NCBI GenBank assembly: GCA_018402605.1
Contig: JAGYIK010000020.1
Location: 1 to 15,836 of the forward strand
Reading direction: 5' to 3'
Source: Litorivicinus sp.
GTDB taxonomy: Bacteria; Pseudomonadota; Gammaproteobacteria; Pseudomonadales; Litorivicinaceae
Length of the DNA stretch: 15,836 nucleotides
The number at the start of each line of letters is the position of its first letter. The first letter of the stretch is position 1. The notes below the pieces were generated by a model. That model worked only from the letters and a program-made list of their open reading frames with translations. It had not been told where the DNA came from and made no database searches. Of this stretch, positions 1-8,599 are shown piece by piece. The translations under genes and the position numbers were made by a program.

Positions 1-353
1 GACTTACCCTCGAGATGCCCACACCGCTTCGGAAAAGACTGATCTTCGATATGTACGCCGCGAACTCCGGCGGCCTCAAACGTCTGCACCATCCGCTTGA
101 CGTGTTGTGTATCACCGTATCCGGTATCCCCATCTGCAATAACTGGTCCCTCAAAGGACCGAACAATCGATTCGAGGCGAGCACCCATCTCATTTAGCGA
201 GATCAATCCCAAATCTGGCAATCCGAAACTTCGCGCAATAGCACCACCACTCGCATAGATCGCCGGACAACCGATATGTCGCGCAATAGCAGCCCCAAGT
301 CCATCATAAACGCCCGGTAAAACGACTAAGCCGGGATCATCTAATGCGTCCAT
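1..353 (-). CDS. Isocitrate lyase/PEP mutase-family lyase (partial, C-terminus off window)
   Basis: The reverse strand reads from an ATG at 353 to the window edge without a stop (117 codons seen of a usual ~280-300). The fold's landmarks appear in order: an N-terminal VLPGVYDGLGA stretch, the YASGGA substrate loop, the Mg-binding ADGDTGYG motif, HIEDQ, and PKRCGH with the catalytic cysteine. In this superfamily that cysteine marks C-C lyases (methylisocitrate, dimethylmalate or citramalate-type) rather than phosphonate mutases or oxaloacetate decarboxylases. The exact substrate cannot be read. An AAGGG ribosome site (359-363) supports this start, although the frame is open further upstream. 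It is divergent from the TTT/CoA-ester operon and probably shares its substrate and control: a palindrome (365-374) lies right behind its ribosome site. Confidence 0.88.
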   Translation of the reverse strand, partial: MDALDDPGLVVLPGVYDGLGAAIARHIGCPAIYASGGAIARSFGLPDLGLISLNEMGARLESIVRSFEGPVIADGDTGYGDTQHVKRMVQTFEAAGVRGVHIEDQSFPKRCGHLEGK

Positions 354-363
354 ACACACCCTT

Positions 364-375
364 ATTGTTAACAAA
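364..375. promoter_or_regulatory. Candidate GntR/FCD operator 1
   Basis: A 10-base perfect palindrome, TTGTTAACAA (365-374), lies between the divergent lyase and tctC genes, immediately upstream of the lyase ribosome site. The same 11-mer ATTGTTAACAA occurs upstream of the broken GntR/FCD regulator at 8376. GntR/FCD proteins typically bind short TTGT..ACAA-like dyads, so an operator is the natural reading. The protein-DNA pairing is inferred, not shown. Confidence 0.55.
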
Positions 376-439
376 ATTGTCGAATAACTGACGAATAATC
401 CAGAAAATACTTGGATAAATCCAGAGATTATCTCGCATC

Positions 440-471
440 CTGTTGACAATCTACCATGCAAGGATAGAAGC
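440..471 (+). promoter_or_regulatory. Candidate tctC-operon promoter with degenerate operator
   Basis: A consensus -35 box TTGACA (443-448) sits 94 bases before tctC. Only a poor -10 (TAGAAG-like, around 465-470) follows at 16 bases. The -35 is embedded in CTGTTGACAA (440-449), which differs from TTGTTAACAA at two positions. A regulator bound there would therefore block RNA polymerase. A short dyad, TGGAT-AA-ATCCA (412-423), lies just upstream. The promoter assignment is inference from motif and position. Confidence 0.35.
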
Positions 472-536
472 TATGAATGGAGCAGCTCCGGTTGTCTCTA
501 GGTTCGAACTAAAACTCTAATAACAAGGGGAACACA

Positions 537-1538
537 ATGATTCCTAATCATATGATTAAAAAATTGGCCCTTGCGGCCTGTGCCTCACTGGTGCTGTCGA
601 CTACCGCTATGGCGGCGTCACACAGTGGCGGGGAGAAAAAGAAAGATGGAATTGACTTCTCGAAGAAGCCAATCGAGGTCGTGATTCACGCGTCATATGG
701 TGGCGGCACCGATGTCACAGCACGGATGATGATGATTCGCTCCCGCCGCAACCTGGATACGGATATGTTCGTTTCAAGTAAACGTGGGGGATCTGGCGGA
801 CAGGCACAAAACTATGTGCTCTCCAAGCCAGCTGATGGCCATACGATCATTGCGCTGACGCAGTCGCATCTGTACACCATGGCTCAGGGCAAATCGGATA
901 TGAAAATTGATGATATTGTCGGGATCGCTCGGGCCATGGATGACCCAACCTTCCTCGTTGTGGGTGCGAAGAGTGAAGCCAAAACACTCGAAGACTTGAT
1001 CGCCATGTCGAAAAAGCGCGCTCTGAATTTTGGTGTCGCACAGGTCGGTGGAACAGAGCACATTGGTCTTGCTCAACTGGGCAAAGAAGCTGGTATCAAC
1101 TTCAAAGTGGTTCCATTCGGCTCTGGCGGTGAGATGCTGACAGCGCTTCTTTCCGGAGCTATCGATGCAACACTACCTAACGTCAGTGAAGCGGTAACAC
1201 TGGTTGCTGACGGTTCAGTAATACCACTTGTGCTGATGGCAGAAGAACGTCTGGACGACTACCCAGATATTCGTACCTCATACGAAATGGGTTACCCAGT
1301 GAAAACCTCCACGACCCGCGGATATGCCGTACTCGCGACCACTCCGCAACCTGTAATCGATGCTCTATCTGAAGCATTGGTTAAAGCCATGAAACACGAA
1401 GTCTTTGCTAATTATCTCGCAACAGCCGGATTAAAGGTGGACTCCAGTGTGGCTGGAACCGAAGTATGGGATAAGCACTTGAAAGAAGAGTACGTGAAAG
1501 CCTCTGAAGCTCTCAAAGAACTTGGCATTATCAAGTAA
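537..1538 (+). CDS. tctC: TTT-family periplasmic solute receptor TctC (Bug protein)
   Basis: This 333-residue protein is the high-affinity periplasmic receptor of a tripartite tricarboxylate transporter. It delivers a carboxylate to the TctAB membrane complex. A Sec signal peptide is clear (KK followed by LALAACASLVLSTTAMA, cleavage near residue 26). The mature part has the family's ligand-loop pattern: SYGGGTDVTAR near residue 55, RGGSGGQ near 85, KPADGHTI, GGTEH near 168 and FGSGGE near 191. A GGGG ribosome site lies 7-12 bases before ATG 537. The in-frame ATG at 552 has no such site and would shorten the n-region. It is intact, starts the transporter operon, and ends 18 bases before the likely tctB start. 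The transported acid is unknown; neighbours suggest a substrate later activated as a CoA ester. Confidence 0.93.
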   Translation: MIPNHMIKKLALAACASLVLSTTAMAASHSGGEKKKDGIDFSKKPIEVVIHASYGGGTDVTARMMMIRSRRNLDTDMFVSSKRGGSGGQAQNYVLSKPADGHTIIALTQSHLYTMAQGKSDMKIDDIVGIARAMDDPTFLVVGAKSEAKTLEDLIAMSKKRALNFGVAQVGGTEHIGLAQLGKEAGINFKVVPFGSGGEMLTALLSGAIDATLPNVSEAVTLVADGSVIPLVLMAEERLDDYPDIRTSYEMGYPVKTSTTRGYAVLATTPQPVIDALSEALVKAMKHEVFANYLATAGLKVDSSVAGTEVWDKHLKEEYVKASEALKELGIIK

Positions 1539-1556
1539 TCGATTTGGAGATTGATG

Positions 1557-2090
1557 ATGACCGAACAACAACCCGCATCATCTCCACCTCTCAGTGATGC
1601 ACGAGCCATTGGGCTCGTGCATCCAGTAGACTTGGTGGTGAGCCTGATCATCCTGTCCGGCGTGGCGTTTCTATTTTACGAAACCACGCAGTTCGACGAA
1701 GTATCACCAATATTCGCACAAAATATCCAGCCATCAATGTACCCACAGATTGTTCTGACGGTCATTGCCATATTCGCATCACTCATGCCTTTTGAGCATC
1801 TTTTGCTGGCCAAGAAAGGCACGGATATCGATAAAGAACGACGTCACGCTATCCATCCGCTCACGCTCACAACCATGGCATTTTTGGTGGCCGTTGTTGC
1901 GGCAGCCGAGATACTTGGCATGTTGCTCACGATGATCGTGATTTGTTTACTGATGCCGAGACTTTGGGGGCTTCGTAAGCTCACCCACATTCTGGTTTTT
2001 GCAACAGTATTTCCTGTCACCGTAGCACTGGTTTTCTCAAAATTACTCAGCGTGTATTTCGACGCTGGAATTTTTGGTATCGCACTCTAA
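1557..2090 (+). CDS. tctB: TTT-family small membrane subunit TctB
   Basis: This 177-residue hydrophobic protein has about four membrane helices: around residues 25-45, 65-85, 105-140 (a longer double stretch) and 150-170. They are preceded by a proline-rich cytoplasmic N-terminus. This matches the small, poorly conserved subunit of tripartite tricarboxylate transporters (DUF1468 type). Identification rests mainly on its place between tctC and tctA, plus size and topology. TTG 1551, ATG 1554 and ATG 1557 are all in frame. GGAG at 1546-1549 gives the best spacing (7 bases) to ATG 1557, which is chosen here. It is intact. Confidence 0.88.
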   Translation: MTEQQPASSPPLSDARAIGLVHPVDLVVSLIILSGVAFLFYETTQFDEVSPIFAQNIQPSMYPQIVLTVIAIFASLMPFEHLLLAKKGTDIDKERRHAIHPLTLTTMAFLVAVVAAAEILGMLLTMIVICLLMPRLWGLRKLTHILVFATVFPVTVALVFSKLLSVYFDAGIFGIAL

Positions 2091-2114
2091 TCACAAAATA
2101 AAAAGGTGTAGCAC

Positions 2115-3605
2115 ATGGATCCCATCATTCAGGGCTTTTCGCTTCTTCTTGAGCTCGACAACATCATACTCATTACTCTTGGCGTGTTGATTGGGGTGAT
2201 GGTAGGCGCTCTGCCCGGCTTGAGTTCTCCGATGGCCATCGCATTACTTACTCCATTCACTTTGTCCCTTGAGCCGATTCCAGCTATTGCGATGCTGGCC
2301 GCATTGTACTGCGCCGGTACCTTCGGTGGATCGATCACCGCGATCTTAATTAATGCACCGGGCGCGCCACCCTCGGTCGCAACCGCACTCGATGGTTATC
2401 CAATGGCGAAGCGCGGTGAAGCAGGACGAGCACTCGGATTAGCGACTGTGGCGTCAGTCTGTGGAGGGGTTATCAGCTTATTCGTCTTTATCGTCGCCGC
2501 GCCAACACTTGCAGCCATCGCGCTTCAGTTTCGACCACCGGAATATTTCGCATTAGCTGTATTCGCTCTATCCATGCTCGCTGCGATGACAGGAAAAAGT
2601 TCTTTAAGGAATTTGATCGCCGGCGGCGTTGGTGTGTTGCTTGCGACCATCGGAATTCACCTGACAACGGGCGTGGAGCGATTCACTTTCAATGTGCCCG
2701 AACTCGATGAAGGCATCAGCTTCGTCCCTGTGCTGATCGGACTGTTTGCAATGGGCGAGCTTCTCAGCCAATCCAGCACCCTGAATAAAGTTGTCGAGCA
2801 GATTCAGGCAAAAACCATGAAATTGCCAACCTGGGCAGAACTCAAGAGTCTTAGAAATTGTATTCTTCGGTCTTCAGGCATCGGCACCTTTATCGGTATC
2901 TTGCCTGCTGAAGGGTCAACAGTTGCGGCAATTGTTGGTTACAACGAAGCCAAACGTTTCAGTTCAAAAAAAGAAGAGTTTGGGACCGGAACGCCTGAAG
3001 GAATCGTTGGCCCAGAGGCGGCCAATAACGCGGCGGCAGGTGGCGCGATGGTTCCGACGCTTGCGCTTGGTATCCCTGGATCTGGCTCTACTGCCTTGAT
3101 CCTCGCTGCCTTGATCATGCATGGATTTCGACCAGGTCCTTATTTACTCAATGAAACACCGGAATTCCTGTATGCCATTTTCGGTGCGATGTTGTTTGCA
3201 AACTTTGCGTTCTTGGCGATCGGGCTTGTCGGCGCAAAATTCTTTTCACTCGTGACGCTGGTGCCGAAACAACTCTTGTGGCCCTCAGTGTTTACGTTTG
3301 CTGTAATTGGAGCTTACTCATCGAGCTCATCGTTTGTGGATGTTTACGTAATGTTAATTGCGGGTCTCATCGGATTCTTCATGAATCGACATGGGTTTGG
3401 TGCTGCTCCACTTGTGATGGGATTGATCCTCGGAAAACTCGTGGAAGAGTCATTTAGTCAATCCATGATCATCTACGACAACGACTTTTTGGCAATGATC
3501 GAGAGCCCAATTGTGTTGTTCTTCTTCGCCTTAACATTGTTGAACCTGTCAGCACCTTTCTGGACAGGTTTTAAAAATCGGAAAAAGCAAAATGCAGCTG
3601 CCTAA
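2115..3605 (+). CDS. tctA: TTT-family large membrane subunit TctA
   Basis: This 496-residue protein is the transport subunit of the tripartite tricarboxylate transporter, with 11-12 predicted membrane helices. The family hallmark near the N-terminus (GALPGLSSPMAIALLTPFT, then AGTFGGSITAILINAPGAP) and its internal-repeat counterpart (PEAANNAAAGGAMVPTLALGIPGS near residue 300) are both intact. An AAGGTG ribosome site precedes ATG 2115. Its last codons overlap the next gene by 14 bases, so tctA and the SDR gene are probably translated from one message. There is no lesion anywhere in this long gene, in contrast to the genes downstream. Confidence 0.95.
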   Translation: MDPIIQGFSLLLELDNIILITLGVLIGVMVGALPGLSSPMAIALLTPFTLSLEPIPAIAMLAALYCAGTFGGSITAILINAPGAPPSVATALDGYPMAKRGEAGRALGLATVASVCGGVISLFVFIVAAPTLAAIALQFRPPEYFALAVFALSMLAAMTGKSSLRNLIAGGVGVLLATIGIHLTTGVERFTFNVPELDEGISFVPVLIGLFAMGELLSQSSTLNKVVEQIQAKTMKLPTWAELKSLRNCILRSSGIGTFIGILPAEGSTVAAIVGYNEAKRFSSKKEEFGTGTPEGIVGPEAANNAAAGGAMVPTLALGIPGSGSTALILAALIMHGFRPGPYLLNETPEFLYAIFGAMLFANFAFLAIGLVGAKFFSLVTLVPKQLLWPSVFTFAVIGAYSSSSSFVDVYVMLIAGLIGFFMNRHGFGAAPLVMGLILGKLVEESFSQSMIIYDNDFLAMIESPIVLFFFALTLLNLSAPFWTGFKNRKKQNAAA

Positions 3606-4329
3606 CGCCGTTGCTATTCTCACTGGTGCCGCAAGGAATATCGGGCGGGCAACTGCGATTCAGCTGGGGAAAATGGGTTTTCACATCGTATTGCATACCC
3701 GTTCTGATGCCGTAAAACTCAATGAGACTGTGGCTTACATCAAGACGTTGGGTGTCCAATGTGAGGGCATTATCGGACCCCTGGATCAACACACCATCCA
3801 AAATATGGGCCACATCGCCCGACAAATCGGGCCTTGCCAAATTCTAGTAAACAACGCATCGGTCCGAAAAACAGTGGATTTTCTTGATATGACAATTGAG
3901 GAATGGCGTGATGTCTTTTCTATCAATTGCGATGCTCAATTTATGTGCACGCAACACTTCCTCCCAGATCTTCTCAAATCTGGATGGGGACGCGTCATCT
4001 GTCTTGGTGGACTGTCAGCCCATACGGGTGCTGTGTCTCGTGCCGCTGTTGTAAGCAGCAAATCAGCTGTACCCGGCTTGGTCCGGGCGCTCGCCGTTGA
4101 GTTTGCTGGTCGACATGTCACGTTCAATTGTGTCGTCCCAGGACATATCGAGGTTGAGCGAACGGCAGATGCAGGCGCCCGACTTCAGCATCCAAACTTT
4201 GATGGAAAACAAGTTCCCTACGGCCAGCCGGCCGACGTTGCCCGAGTGATTAGTATGCTCTGCGGACCAGACAGTGACTTTATAACGGGACAAACCATTC
4301 ACGTTAATGGTGGAGCCTACTTGCCGTGA
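3592..4329 (+). CDS. SDR-family protein with non-canonical active site
   Basis: This 245-residue Rossmann protein of the short-chain dehydrogenase/reductase family has the cofactor loop TGAARNIGRA near residue 12, LVNNAS near 84, the structural Asn in SINCDAQF near 111, and the C-terminal VVPGHIE and TGQTIHVNGG motifs. The usual Ser...Tyr-x-x-x-Lys active site is not there: with the Lys in VVSSK as anchor, the Tyr position is Val and the Ser position is Gly. Some SDR groups share this feature, so it may be a subfamily trait rather than damage. Oxidoreductase activity should not be assumed. It starts inside the end of tctA (ATG 3592, weak GGAAAAAG upstream) and ends in a GTGA overlap with the next gene, so it is embedded in the operon. 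The reading frame is intact. Confidence 0.85.
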   Translation: MQLPNAVAILTGAARNIGRATAIQLGKMGFHIVLHTRSDAVKLNETVAYIKTLGVQCEGIIGPLDQHTIQNMGHIARQIGPCQILVNNASVRKTVDFLDMTIEEWRDVFSINCDAQFMCTQHFLPDLLKSGWGRVICLGGLSAHTGAVSRAAVVSSKSAVPGLVRALAVEFAGRHVTFNCVVPGHIEVERTADAGARLQHPNFDGKQVPYGQPADVARVISMLCGPDSDFITGQTIHVNGGAYLP

Positions 4330-5705
4330 CCTATCCGTCGGTAGCAGAACGCATCGCTTATCAGGCGCATAACCCGAGACTAGATATTCCTGCATCAGTT
4401 CGAGAGAAACTGCTAGAACTGACTTTAGATGCCTATGGTTTGATGATCGCAGCACGACGCGAACCATACATCACAGCCATTGTGAACTCAGCTTTAGATT
4501 CAGGAGAGGCGTTTGCATTCGGCCACCCAGGCCGGTTTACCGTGATGGATGCCTGTCTGATTAATGGTACAGCTGTGCACGGCGAAGACTTTGACGATAC
4601 CTTTGAAGGTACACCCGTGCATATATCCTCGATTATCGTGCCGGTCATGTTTGCGTTAGCGCAACGAACTGAAATAAACGAACAGACATGGATACGTGCC
4701 ATGGCTGTCGGGTCGGAATTGATTTGCCGACTGGCCCTGGTTGCACCGACTGCAGTTCATCGCCAAGGATTTCATCCAACTGCCATATTTGGTGTATTCG
4801 GAGCAGCACTATCGGCCTCAGTGGTGATGCGACTAACGCCGGAACAAACATCGCGAGCCCTCGGCATCGCGGGATCTATGGCGTCTGGCATCATTGAGTA
4901 TCTCGCCGAAGGCACCTGGACAAAACGCATGCATCCAGGTTGGGCAGCTAGCGCAGGTGTTCGCGCCGCGGCAATGGCCAAACAAGGCTTTCAGGGACCT
5001 CGTACTGTGTTCGAAGGAACGCACGGTGTGTTTAAAGCCTTTGCAGCAGAGCAAGTTCCCAAAGACTTTTCCTATCTTGAACTTTGCCGAAACAGTGGGT
5101 ACGTAAAGATCTCGCGTTCAAACCCTACGCATGCGGAACCATGACCCAGCCATTCGTCGACTGTGCTTATCACAGCGCGGCACAATGATAGAACCAGATC
5201 AAATTGTCTCGATATTGGCTCACGTAGGAGAGGGGACAGTGCAACGCTTATGGGAACCGCCATCCGATGAAGCGGGCGCCGTCAACACCCTACGGCGCGA
5301 AATTCTCGGTCCCATACCGTACGCAGGTTTATTTCGATCGCTGCGGCCTCGATGCCTTCACTGAGAAACGACTCGCGTAACCTGATATCGCAGAGGTCAC
5401 ATCAAAGATAAATTATGTCATTAATCCAGAGGACCCCTATCCAGCGGATTACGTTGGCCGCATTGAGATCACCTTGTTGGATGGACAAAGGAAAACGTTT
5501 GTTCAGCCGTGCTTGGAGAGGAGTGGTGAAACGCCAGCCAATGACACTAACTGAAATCAGCGGTAACGGCCTTAATCTTGCGTATGGCGGGTTTTCTGAA
5601 ACGATGCTCGCACAGCGACGATGAGTATCACGAATCTTTCAAAACAACCAAAACATCCGAGAGTGCATTTTAGAACTCGGTCGACTCGGGGAGCACAGTC
5701 TATGA
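4326..5705 (+). pseudogene. MmgE/PrpD-family protein, frameshifted
   Basis: The gene opens with GTG 4326 overlapping the SDR stop (GTGA). It reads as a clean MmgE/PrpD N-terminal half for about 255 residues (HGEDFDDTFEGTPVH, GFHPTAIFGVFGAALSA, TKRMHPGWAASAGVRAA). A frameshift near 5090 then sends it to a stop at 5144. The family C-terminus continues in other frames: KDLAFKPYACGTMTQPFVDC (5106 on), PDQIVSILAHVGEGTVQRLW (5184 on), DRCGLDAFTEKRLA then TAA at 5378-5380, NPEDPYPADYVGRIEITLLD, and LAYGGFSETMLAQRR near 5620. At least four frame changes and one nonsense codon are needed. The last fragment ends in ATGA with the next gene. MmgE/PrpD proteins include 2-methylcitrate dehydratase and cis-aconitate decarboxylase; the role here is undetermined. 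Confidence 0.85.
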
Positions 5706-6862
5706 TTCCACTCGCTTCTGACGCACTAGCAGGGATTCGCGTCATTGATTTATCTAGAGTCCGCTCAGGACCGACTGCTGTAAGACAATTTGCCGGGACT
5801 GGGGTGCAGACGTCATTAAAGTTGAGCCACCAGAATCTGTTGGCTGATGGTCTGCTGGTGTTGACGCAACACACCTGACTTCCAGAACTTACAGCGGAAT
5901 AAACGGAGCATTACCCTGAACCTCAAAACAGTCGAGGGTGTTGAAATTCTCAAATCGTTGCTTAAGACCGCCGATATCGTCATTGGAAAACTTCCGGCCT
6001 GACGTTATGATCGTTTAGGGCTGGATTACGAGACGCTGAAAGCATTAAACCCACGACTCATCATGGGGAGTATTTCAGGATTCGGACAGGATGGCCCCTT
6101 GGCAAAACGCCCTGGTTTTGATCAGATTGCTCAGGGAATGGGTGGCCTGATGTCAATCTTCACTGGAGAACCTGGCCATGGGCCCAAGGAGAGGGTATTC
6201 CAACGCGATTTGTGCGCCGGACTCTTTTGTGCGATGGGCGTTCTAACCGCTCTCATGAACGTGAAAATCCGGGCTGGGCCAATGGGTGCAGACCTCATTA
6301 TTGCAGTCACAAATTTTCATGCTCGACTTCCGCCGCCCGATGGTTGACCGCGGAAATCTCAAACAAGCTGGCAATGATCACCCCACGAGCATACTGACCG
6401 GCGTTTTCCTGACTGCGAACGGTGCGATCACCATTGCCTGCGCCGGAGAGGCTATCTGGCAACGGTGCAAAGGCGCTTGGACATCCGGAATGGATTGATG
6501 ACCCACGTTTCTGCAAATGCTGGATCGGTCGCAACATCGGCAATAGAACTCAACGCCTTAATTTGAAATTACAGTAAAAGCAGTAATAGTCAGTACTCGC
6601 TGACTTGTTACTTGATGATGGGGTGCCCACTGGACCCATTTACGCGATTAACGAAGTTTTTGAGGACTCACAGTAGTTCAGCATCTGGGCATTGCGACAG
6701 ATGCTGTAACTATTCATTCCGGTCAAACCAAACTCGTCGGACAACCATTCACGATGAGCAGAACACCGAGCCAAATATCCAGCCACCCACCAGAACGTGG
6801 AGAGCATACTTTGAAGTGCTTCAGAACTTGGTTACAGCAATATCGATCATCTCAAACAGTGA
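5702..6862 (+). pseudogene. CaiB/BaiF (family III) CoA-transferase, frameshifted
   Basis: Fragments of a family III CoA-transferase run in order across all three frames: LAGIRVIDLSRVRSGPTAVR (5729 on), KTVEGVEILKSLL, NPRLIMGSISGFGQDGPLAK, GFDQIAQGMGGLMSIF, RDLCAGLFCAMGVLTAL (containing the family's catalytic Asp position), QAGNDHPTSI, PEWIDDPRF, GVPTGPIYAINEVFED, VGQPFTMSRTPS and a final GYSNIDHLKQ ending at TGA 6860-6862. Intact relatives are about 390-400 residues; the span fits this length. The start ATG 5702 has GGGGAG upstream and overlaps the previous gene's stop (ATGA). Frameshifts occur near 5795, 5870, 6200 and 6270 and several times after 6440, and TGA interrupts at 6000. It would have activated the substrate acid as a CoA thioester. 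Confidence 0.88.
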
Positions 6863-6889
6863 GCCACATCATTTAAGGAGTTCCCAAAT

Positions 6890-7663
6890 ATGGACAAAAT
6901 GCTTCTCGGATTGACGGAACTACAGGCTATTTGATTTTTAATAATCCGAAAACATAACGCGGTCTCACTTGAGATGTGGACGCCGCAGATGCCATTTTGG
7001 ATGCATTTGAGTCAAATCCCGATGTTCGCGTGGTTGTTCTCACTGGCGCAGGCGGCAAAGCTTCGTTAGTGGCGCCGACATCTCAAAATTTGAGCAAGAA
7101 CGCGGATCTGAAGAAGCGGCTCGACATTACAACACGCGCATTCTGAAGCATCTATGAACGCATCGCGCAATTCCCAAAACCAACCATTGCACAAATCGAT
7201 GGGTTTTGTCTTGGTGGTGGCCTCAACCTCGCTGTCTGCTGTGATATTCGTTTGTGCTCAAGTAAGTCAAAATTTGCCATGCCTGCGCCTAAACTCGCTC
7301 TTATCCATTTCCTGCAATCGAGAGACTCATGGCGGCAATCGGTGTCTAACGCAAAATACCTGATGTTTACTGCAGACGAATTGATGCAGAGACTGCATTT
7401 CATAAGGGATTTGTGCAAAGTGTCTATGCTGAGGACGAACTTGAAACCGCGCTGGCAGGCGCTCGCTACGCAGATTGGGCAAAATGCGCCGCTGACTGTG
7501 AAAAACAATGAAATACATCTCAACGCAGGTTCTGCGGGATCCCGAAAATCGAGACCTCGGAACGATGTGATGCTATGGTAGACGCTCGCTTTGCTAGCGC
7601 CGATTACGCAGAGGACGCACTGCCTTTATGGAAAAACGTCCGCCGCAATTTCAAGGGAAATAA
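6890..7663 (+). pseudogene. Enoyl-CoA hydratase/isomerase (crotonase), frameshifted
   Basis: A good AAGGAG site (6875-6880) precedes ATG 6890. The protein can be followed in pieces: TTGYLIFNNP, LDAFESNPDVRVVVLTGAGG, the oxyanion-hole region VSGADISKFEQERGSEEAAR, FPKPTIAQIDGFCLGGGLNL (second oxyanion motif), VSNAKYLMFTADE and a C-terminal MEKRPPQFQGK ending at TAA 7661-7663. Stops and frame changes lie near 6912, 6945, 6965, 7062, 7145, 7285, 7380, 7490 and later. The total length (~258 codons) matches an intact crotonase. It would have hydrated or isomerised the CoA ester made by the preceding CoA-transferase. It ends back-to-back with the regulator pseudogene (TAA|CTA). Confidence 0.88.
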
Positions 7664-8357
7664 CTAAGACGCTCTTTCCTGTGATGATTGCATTTCAATC
7701 GCCGCAATCAGTCGTTAAGTTGTCATCACATGGTTCCGCATTGCCAACCCAGCTTACTGATCCCCTTACCTCGATTTCGGCTTTCATTAATCAGATCATG
7801 CTCTGCATGCGAGATATCCATTGACCCTCTTGAATTAAGCCTTCGCCGAAATAGCTGTAATTCCTTTAACAAGTGACAGGTACATAGTAGTCAACCGTCT
7901 ACTCTCCCGCCATTTGTAGTGCAATGGAACGCCAAATTTTGAGGATAATACTGCTCGAAATCGTCATTTTACCGCCTCACCCAACCGCTGGTAACGATTT
8001 CACCTGATACCAACTTTGGGGTTGCATGAGAGGCGGCTAACTGTCCGATCAGTTGATCGAGAAAGGCCCGAATGTCATACACCCCCAAGTGCCTCACGAA
8101 GATCCATTTTGTGCACGTAGACGTTGCGATTTGGAATGGCCGTTAATAGCCCCGCTTGAATCAAGCCCTTACAGGCTTCGAATCGGCCCGCGGCTAGTTC
8201 CAAACATCTCAGCCAACTCTACCTCGTTGCTTGTCGCTGCCCTGAGCTTACCTTGCAACACGAGTGCTTCAATTTGGGTCTGTACTGCGGCTGACAGGCC
8301 TGAATGTTCAAAATCCAATGCAATGTCCTCGAGTGATCGAGTTTCAAAGAGCTGGCC
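7664..8357 (-). pseudogene. GntR-family (FCD-type) transcriptional regulator, degraded
   Basis: The reverse strand carries an N-terminal winged-helix half (SLEDIALDFEHSGLSAAVQ, IEALVLQGKLRAA, NEVELAEMFGTSRGPIR, then TAA where an Glu codon of the family's REAL-x-GLE would be, AGLLTAIPNRNVYVHKMD). An FCD ligand-binding half follows (VYDIRAFLDQLIGQLAASHA, DDFEQYYPQNLAFH, LTTMYLSLVK, MDISHAEHDLIN, HVMTT). It ends near TAG 7666-7664. At least six frame changes and several stops are present. No start codon remains: a TAA (8360-8358) directly precedes the first recognisable residues. It was probably the local regulator of the divergent lyase/TTT operons, from gene order and the shared palindrome. 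Family assignment is secure; operon control is inferred. Confidence 0.82.
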
Positions 8358-8375
8358 TTAACCTCTATATTACAG

Positions 8376-8387
8376 ATTGTTAACAAT
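8376..8387. promoter_or_regulatory. Candidate GntR/FCD operator 2
   Basis: A perfect 12-base palindrome, ATTGTTAACAAT, sits about 20 bases upstream of the regulator's first recognisable codon, as expected for an autoregulatory site. It shares 11 bases exactly with the site at 364-374 next to the lyase start. Palindrome and match are seen directly; binding is inferred. Confidence 0.55.
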
Positions 8388-8599
8388 ATCCCATACCGTT
8401 TCACAGAGCGCCGCTGATTTGGCTGTGATTTTTCAACGATTCAAGTTGACAACTACCACATGAAAAACCATTGCTTTTTCATAAAAACGGAAGAAAATGC
8501 GCGCATCTGAAACAGCAATTGGACATTTTATGCGTTTGTGACTCCGCGTCTCGATTTGTCTAGACGTGTCTGAGCGACGAAAGACAACTGAGAGACTCC
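8388..8599. other. Divergent spacer between regulator and decarboxylase pseudogenes
   Basis: No gene is recognisable in this roughly 210-base spacer. It holds a TTGACA box (8446-8451) facing the decarboxylase, without a convincing -10. It also has a perfect inverted repeat ATGAAAAA/TTTTTCAT (8460-8467 and 8475-8482, 7-base loop), which is A/T-only in most of its stem and may be chance. Confidence 0.3.

Noticed and set aside
8460..8482. Inverted repeat ATGAAAAA/TTTTTCAT as a terminator or regulatory hairpin
   Set aside because: The stem is mostly A/T, there is no T run placed after a G/C stem, and it is not at a gene end.
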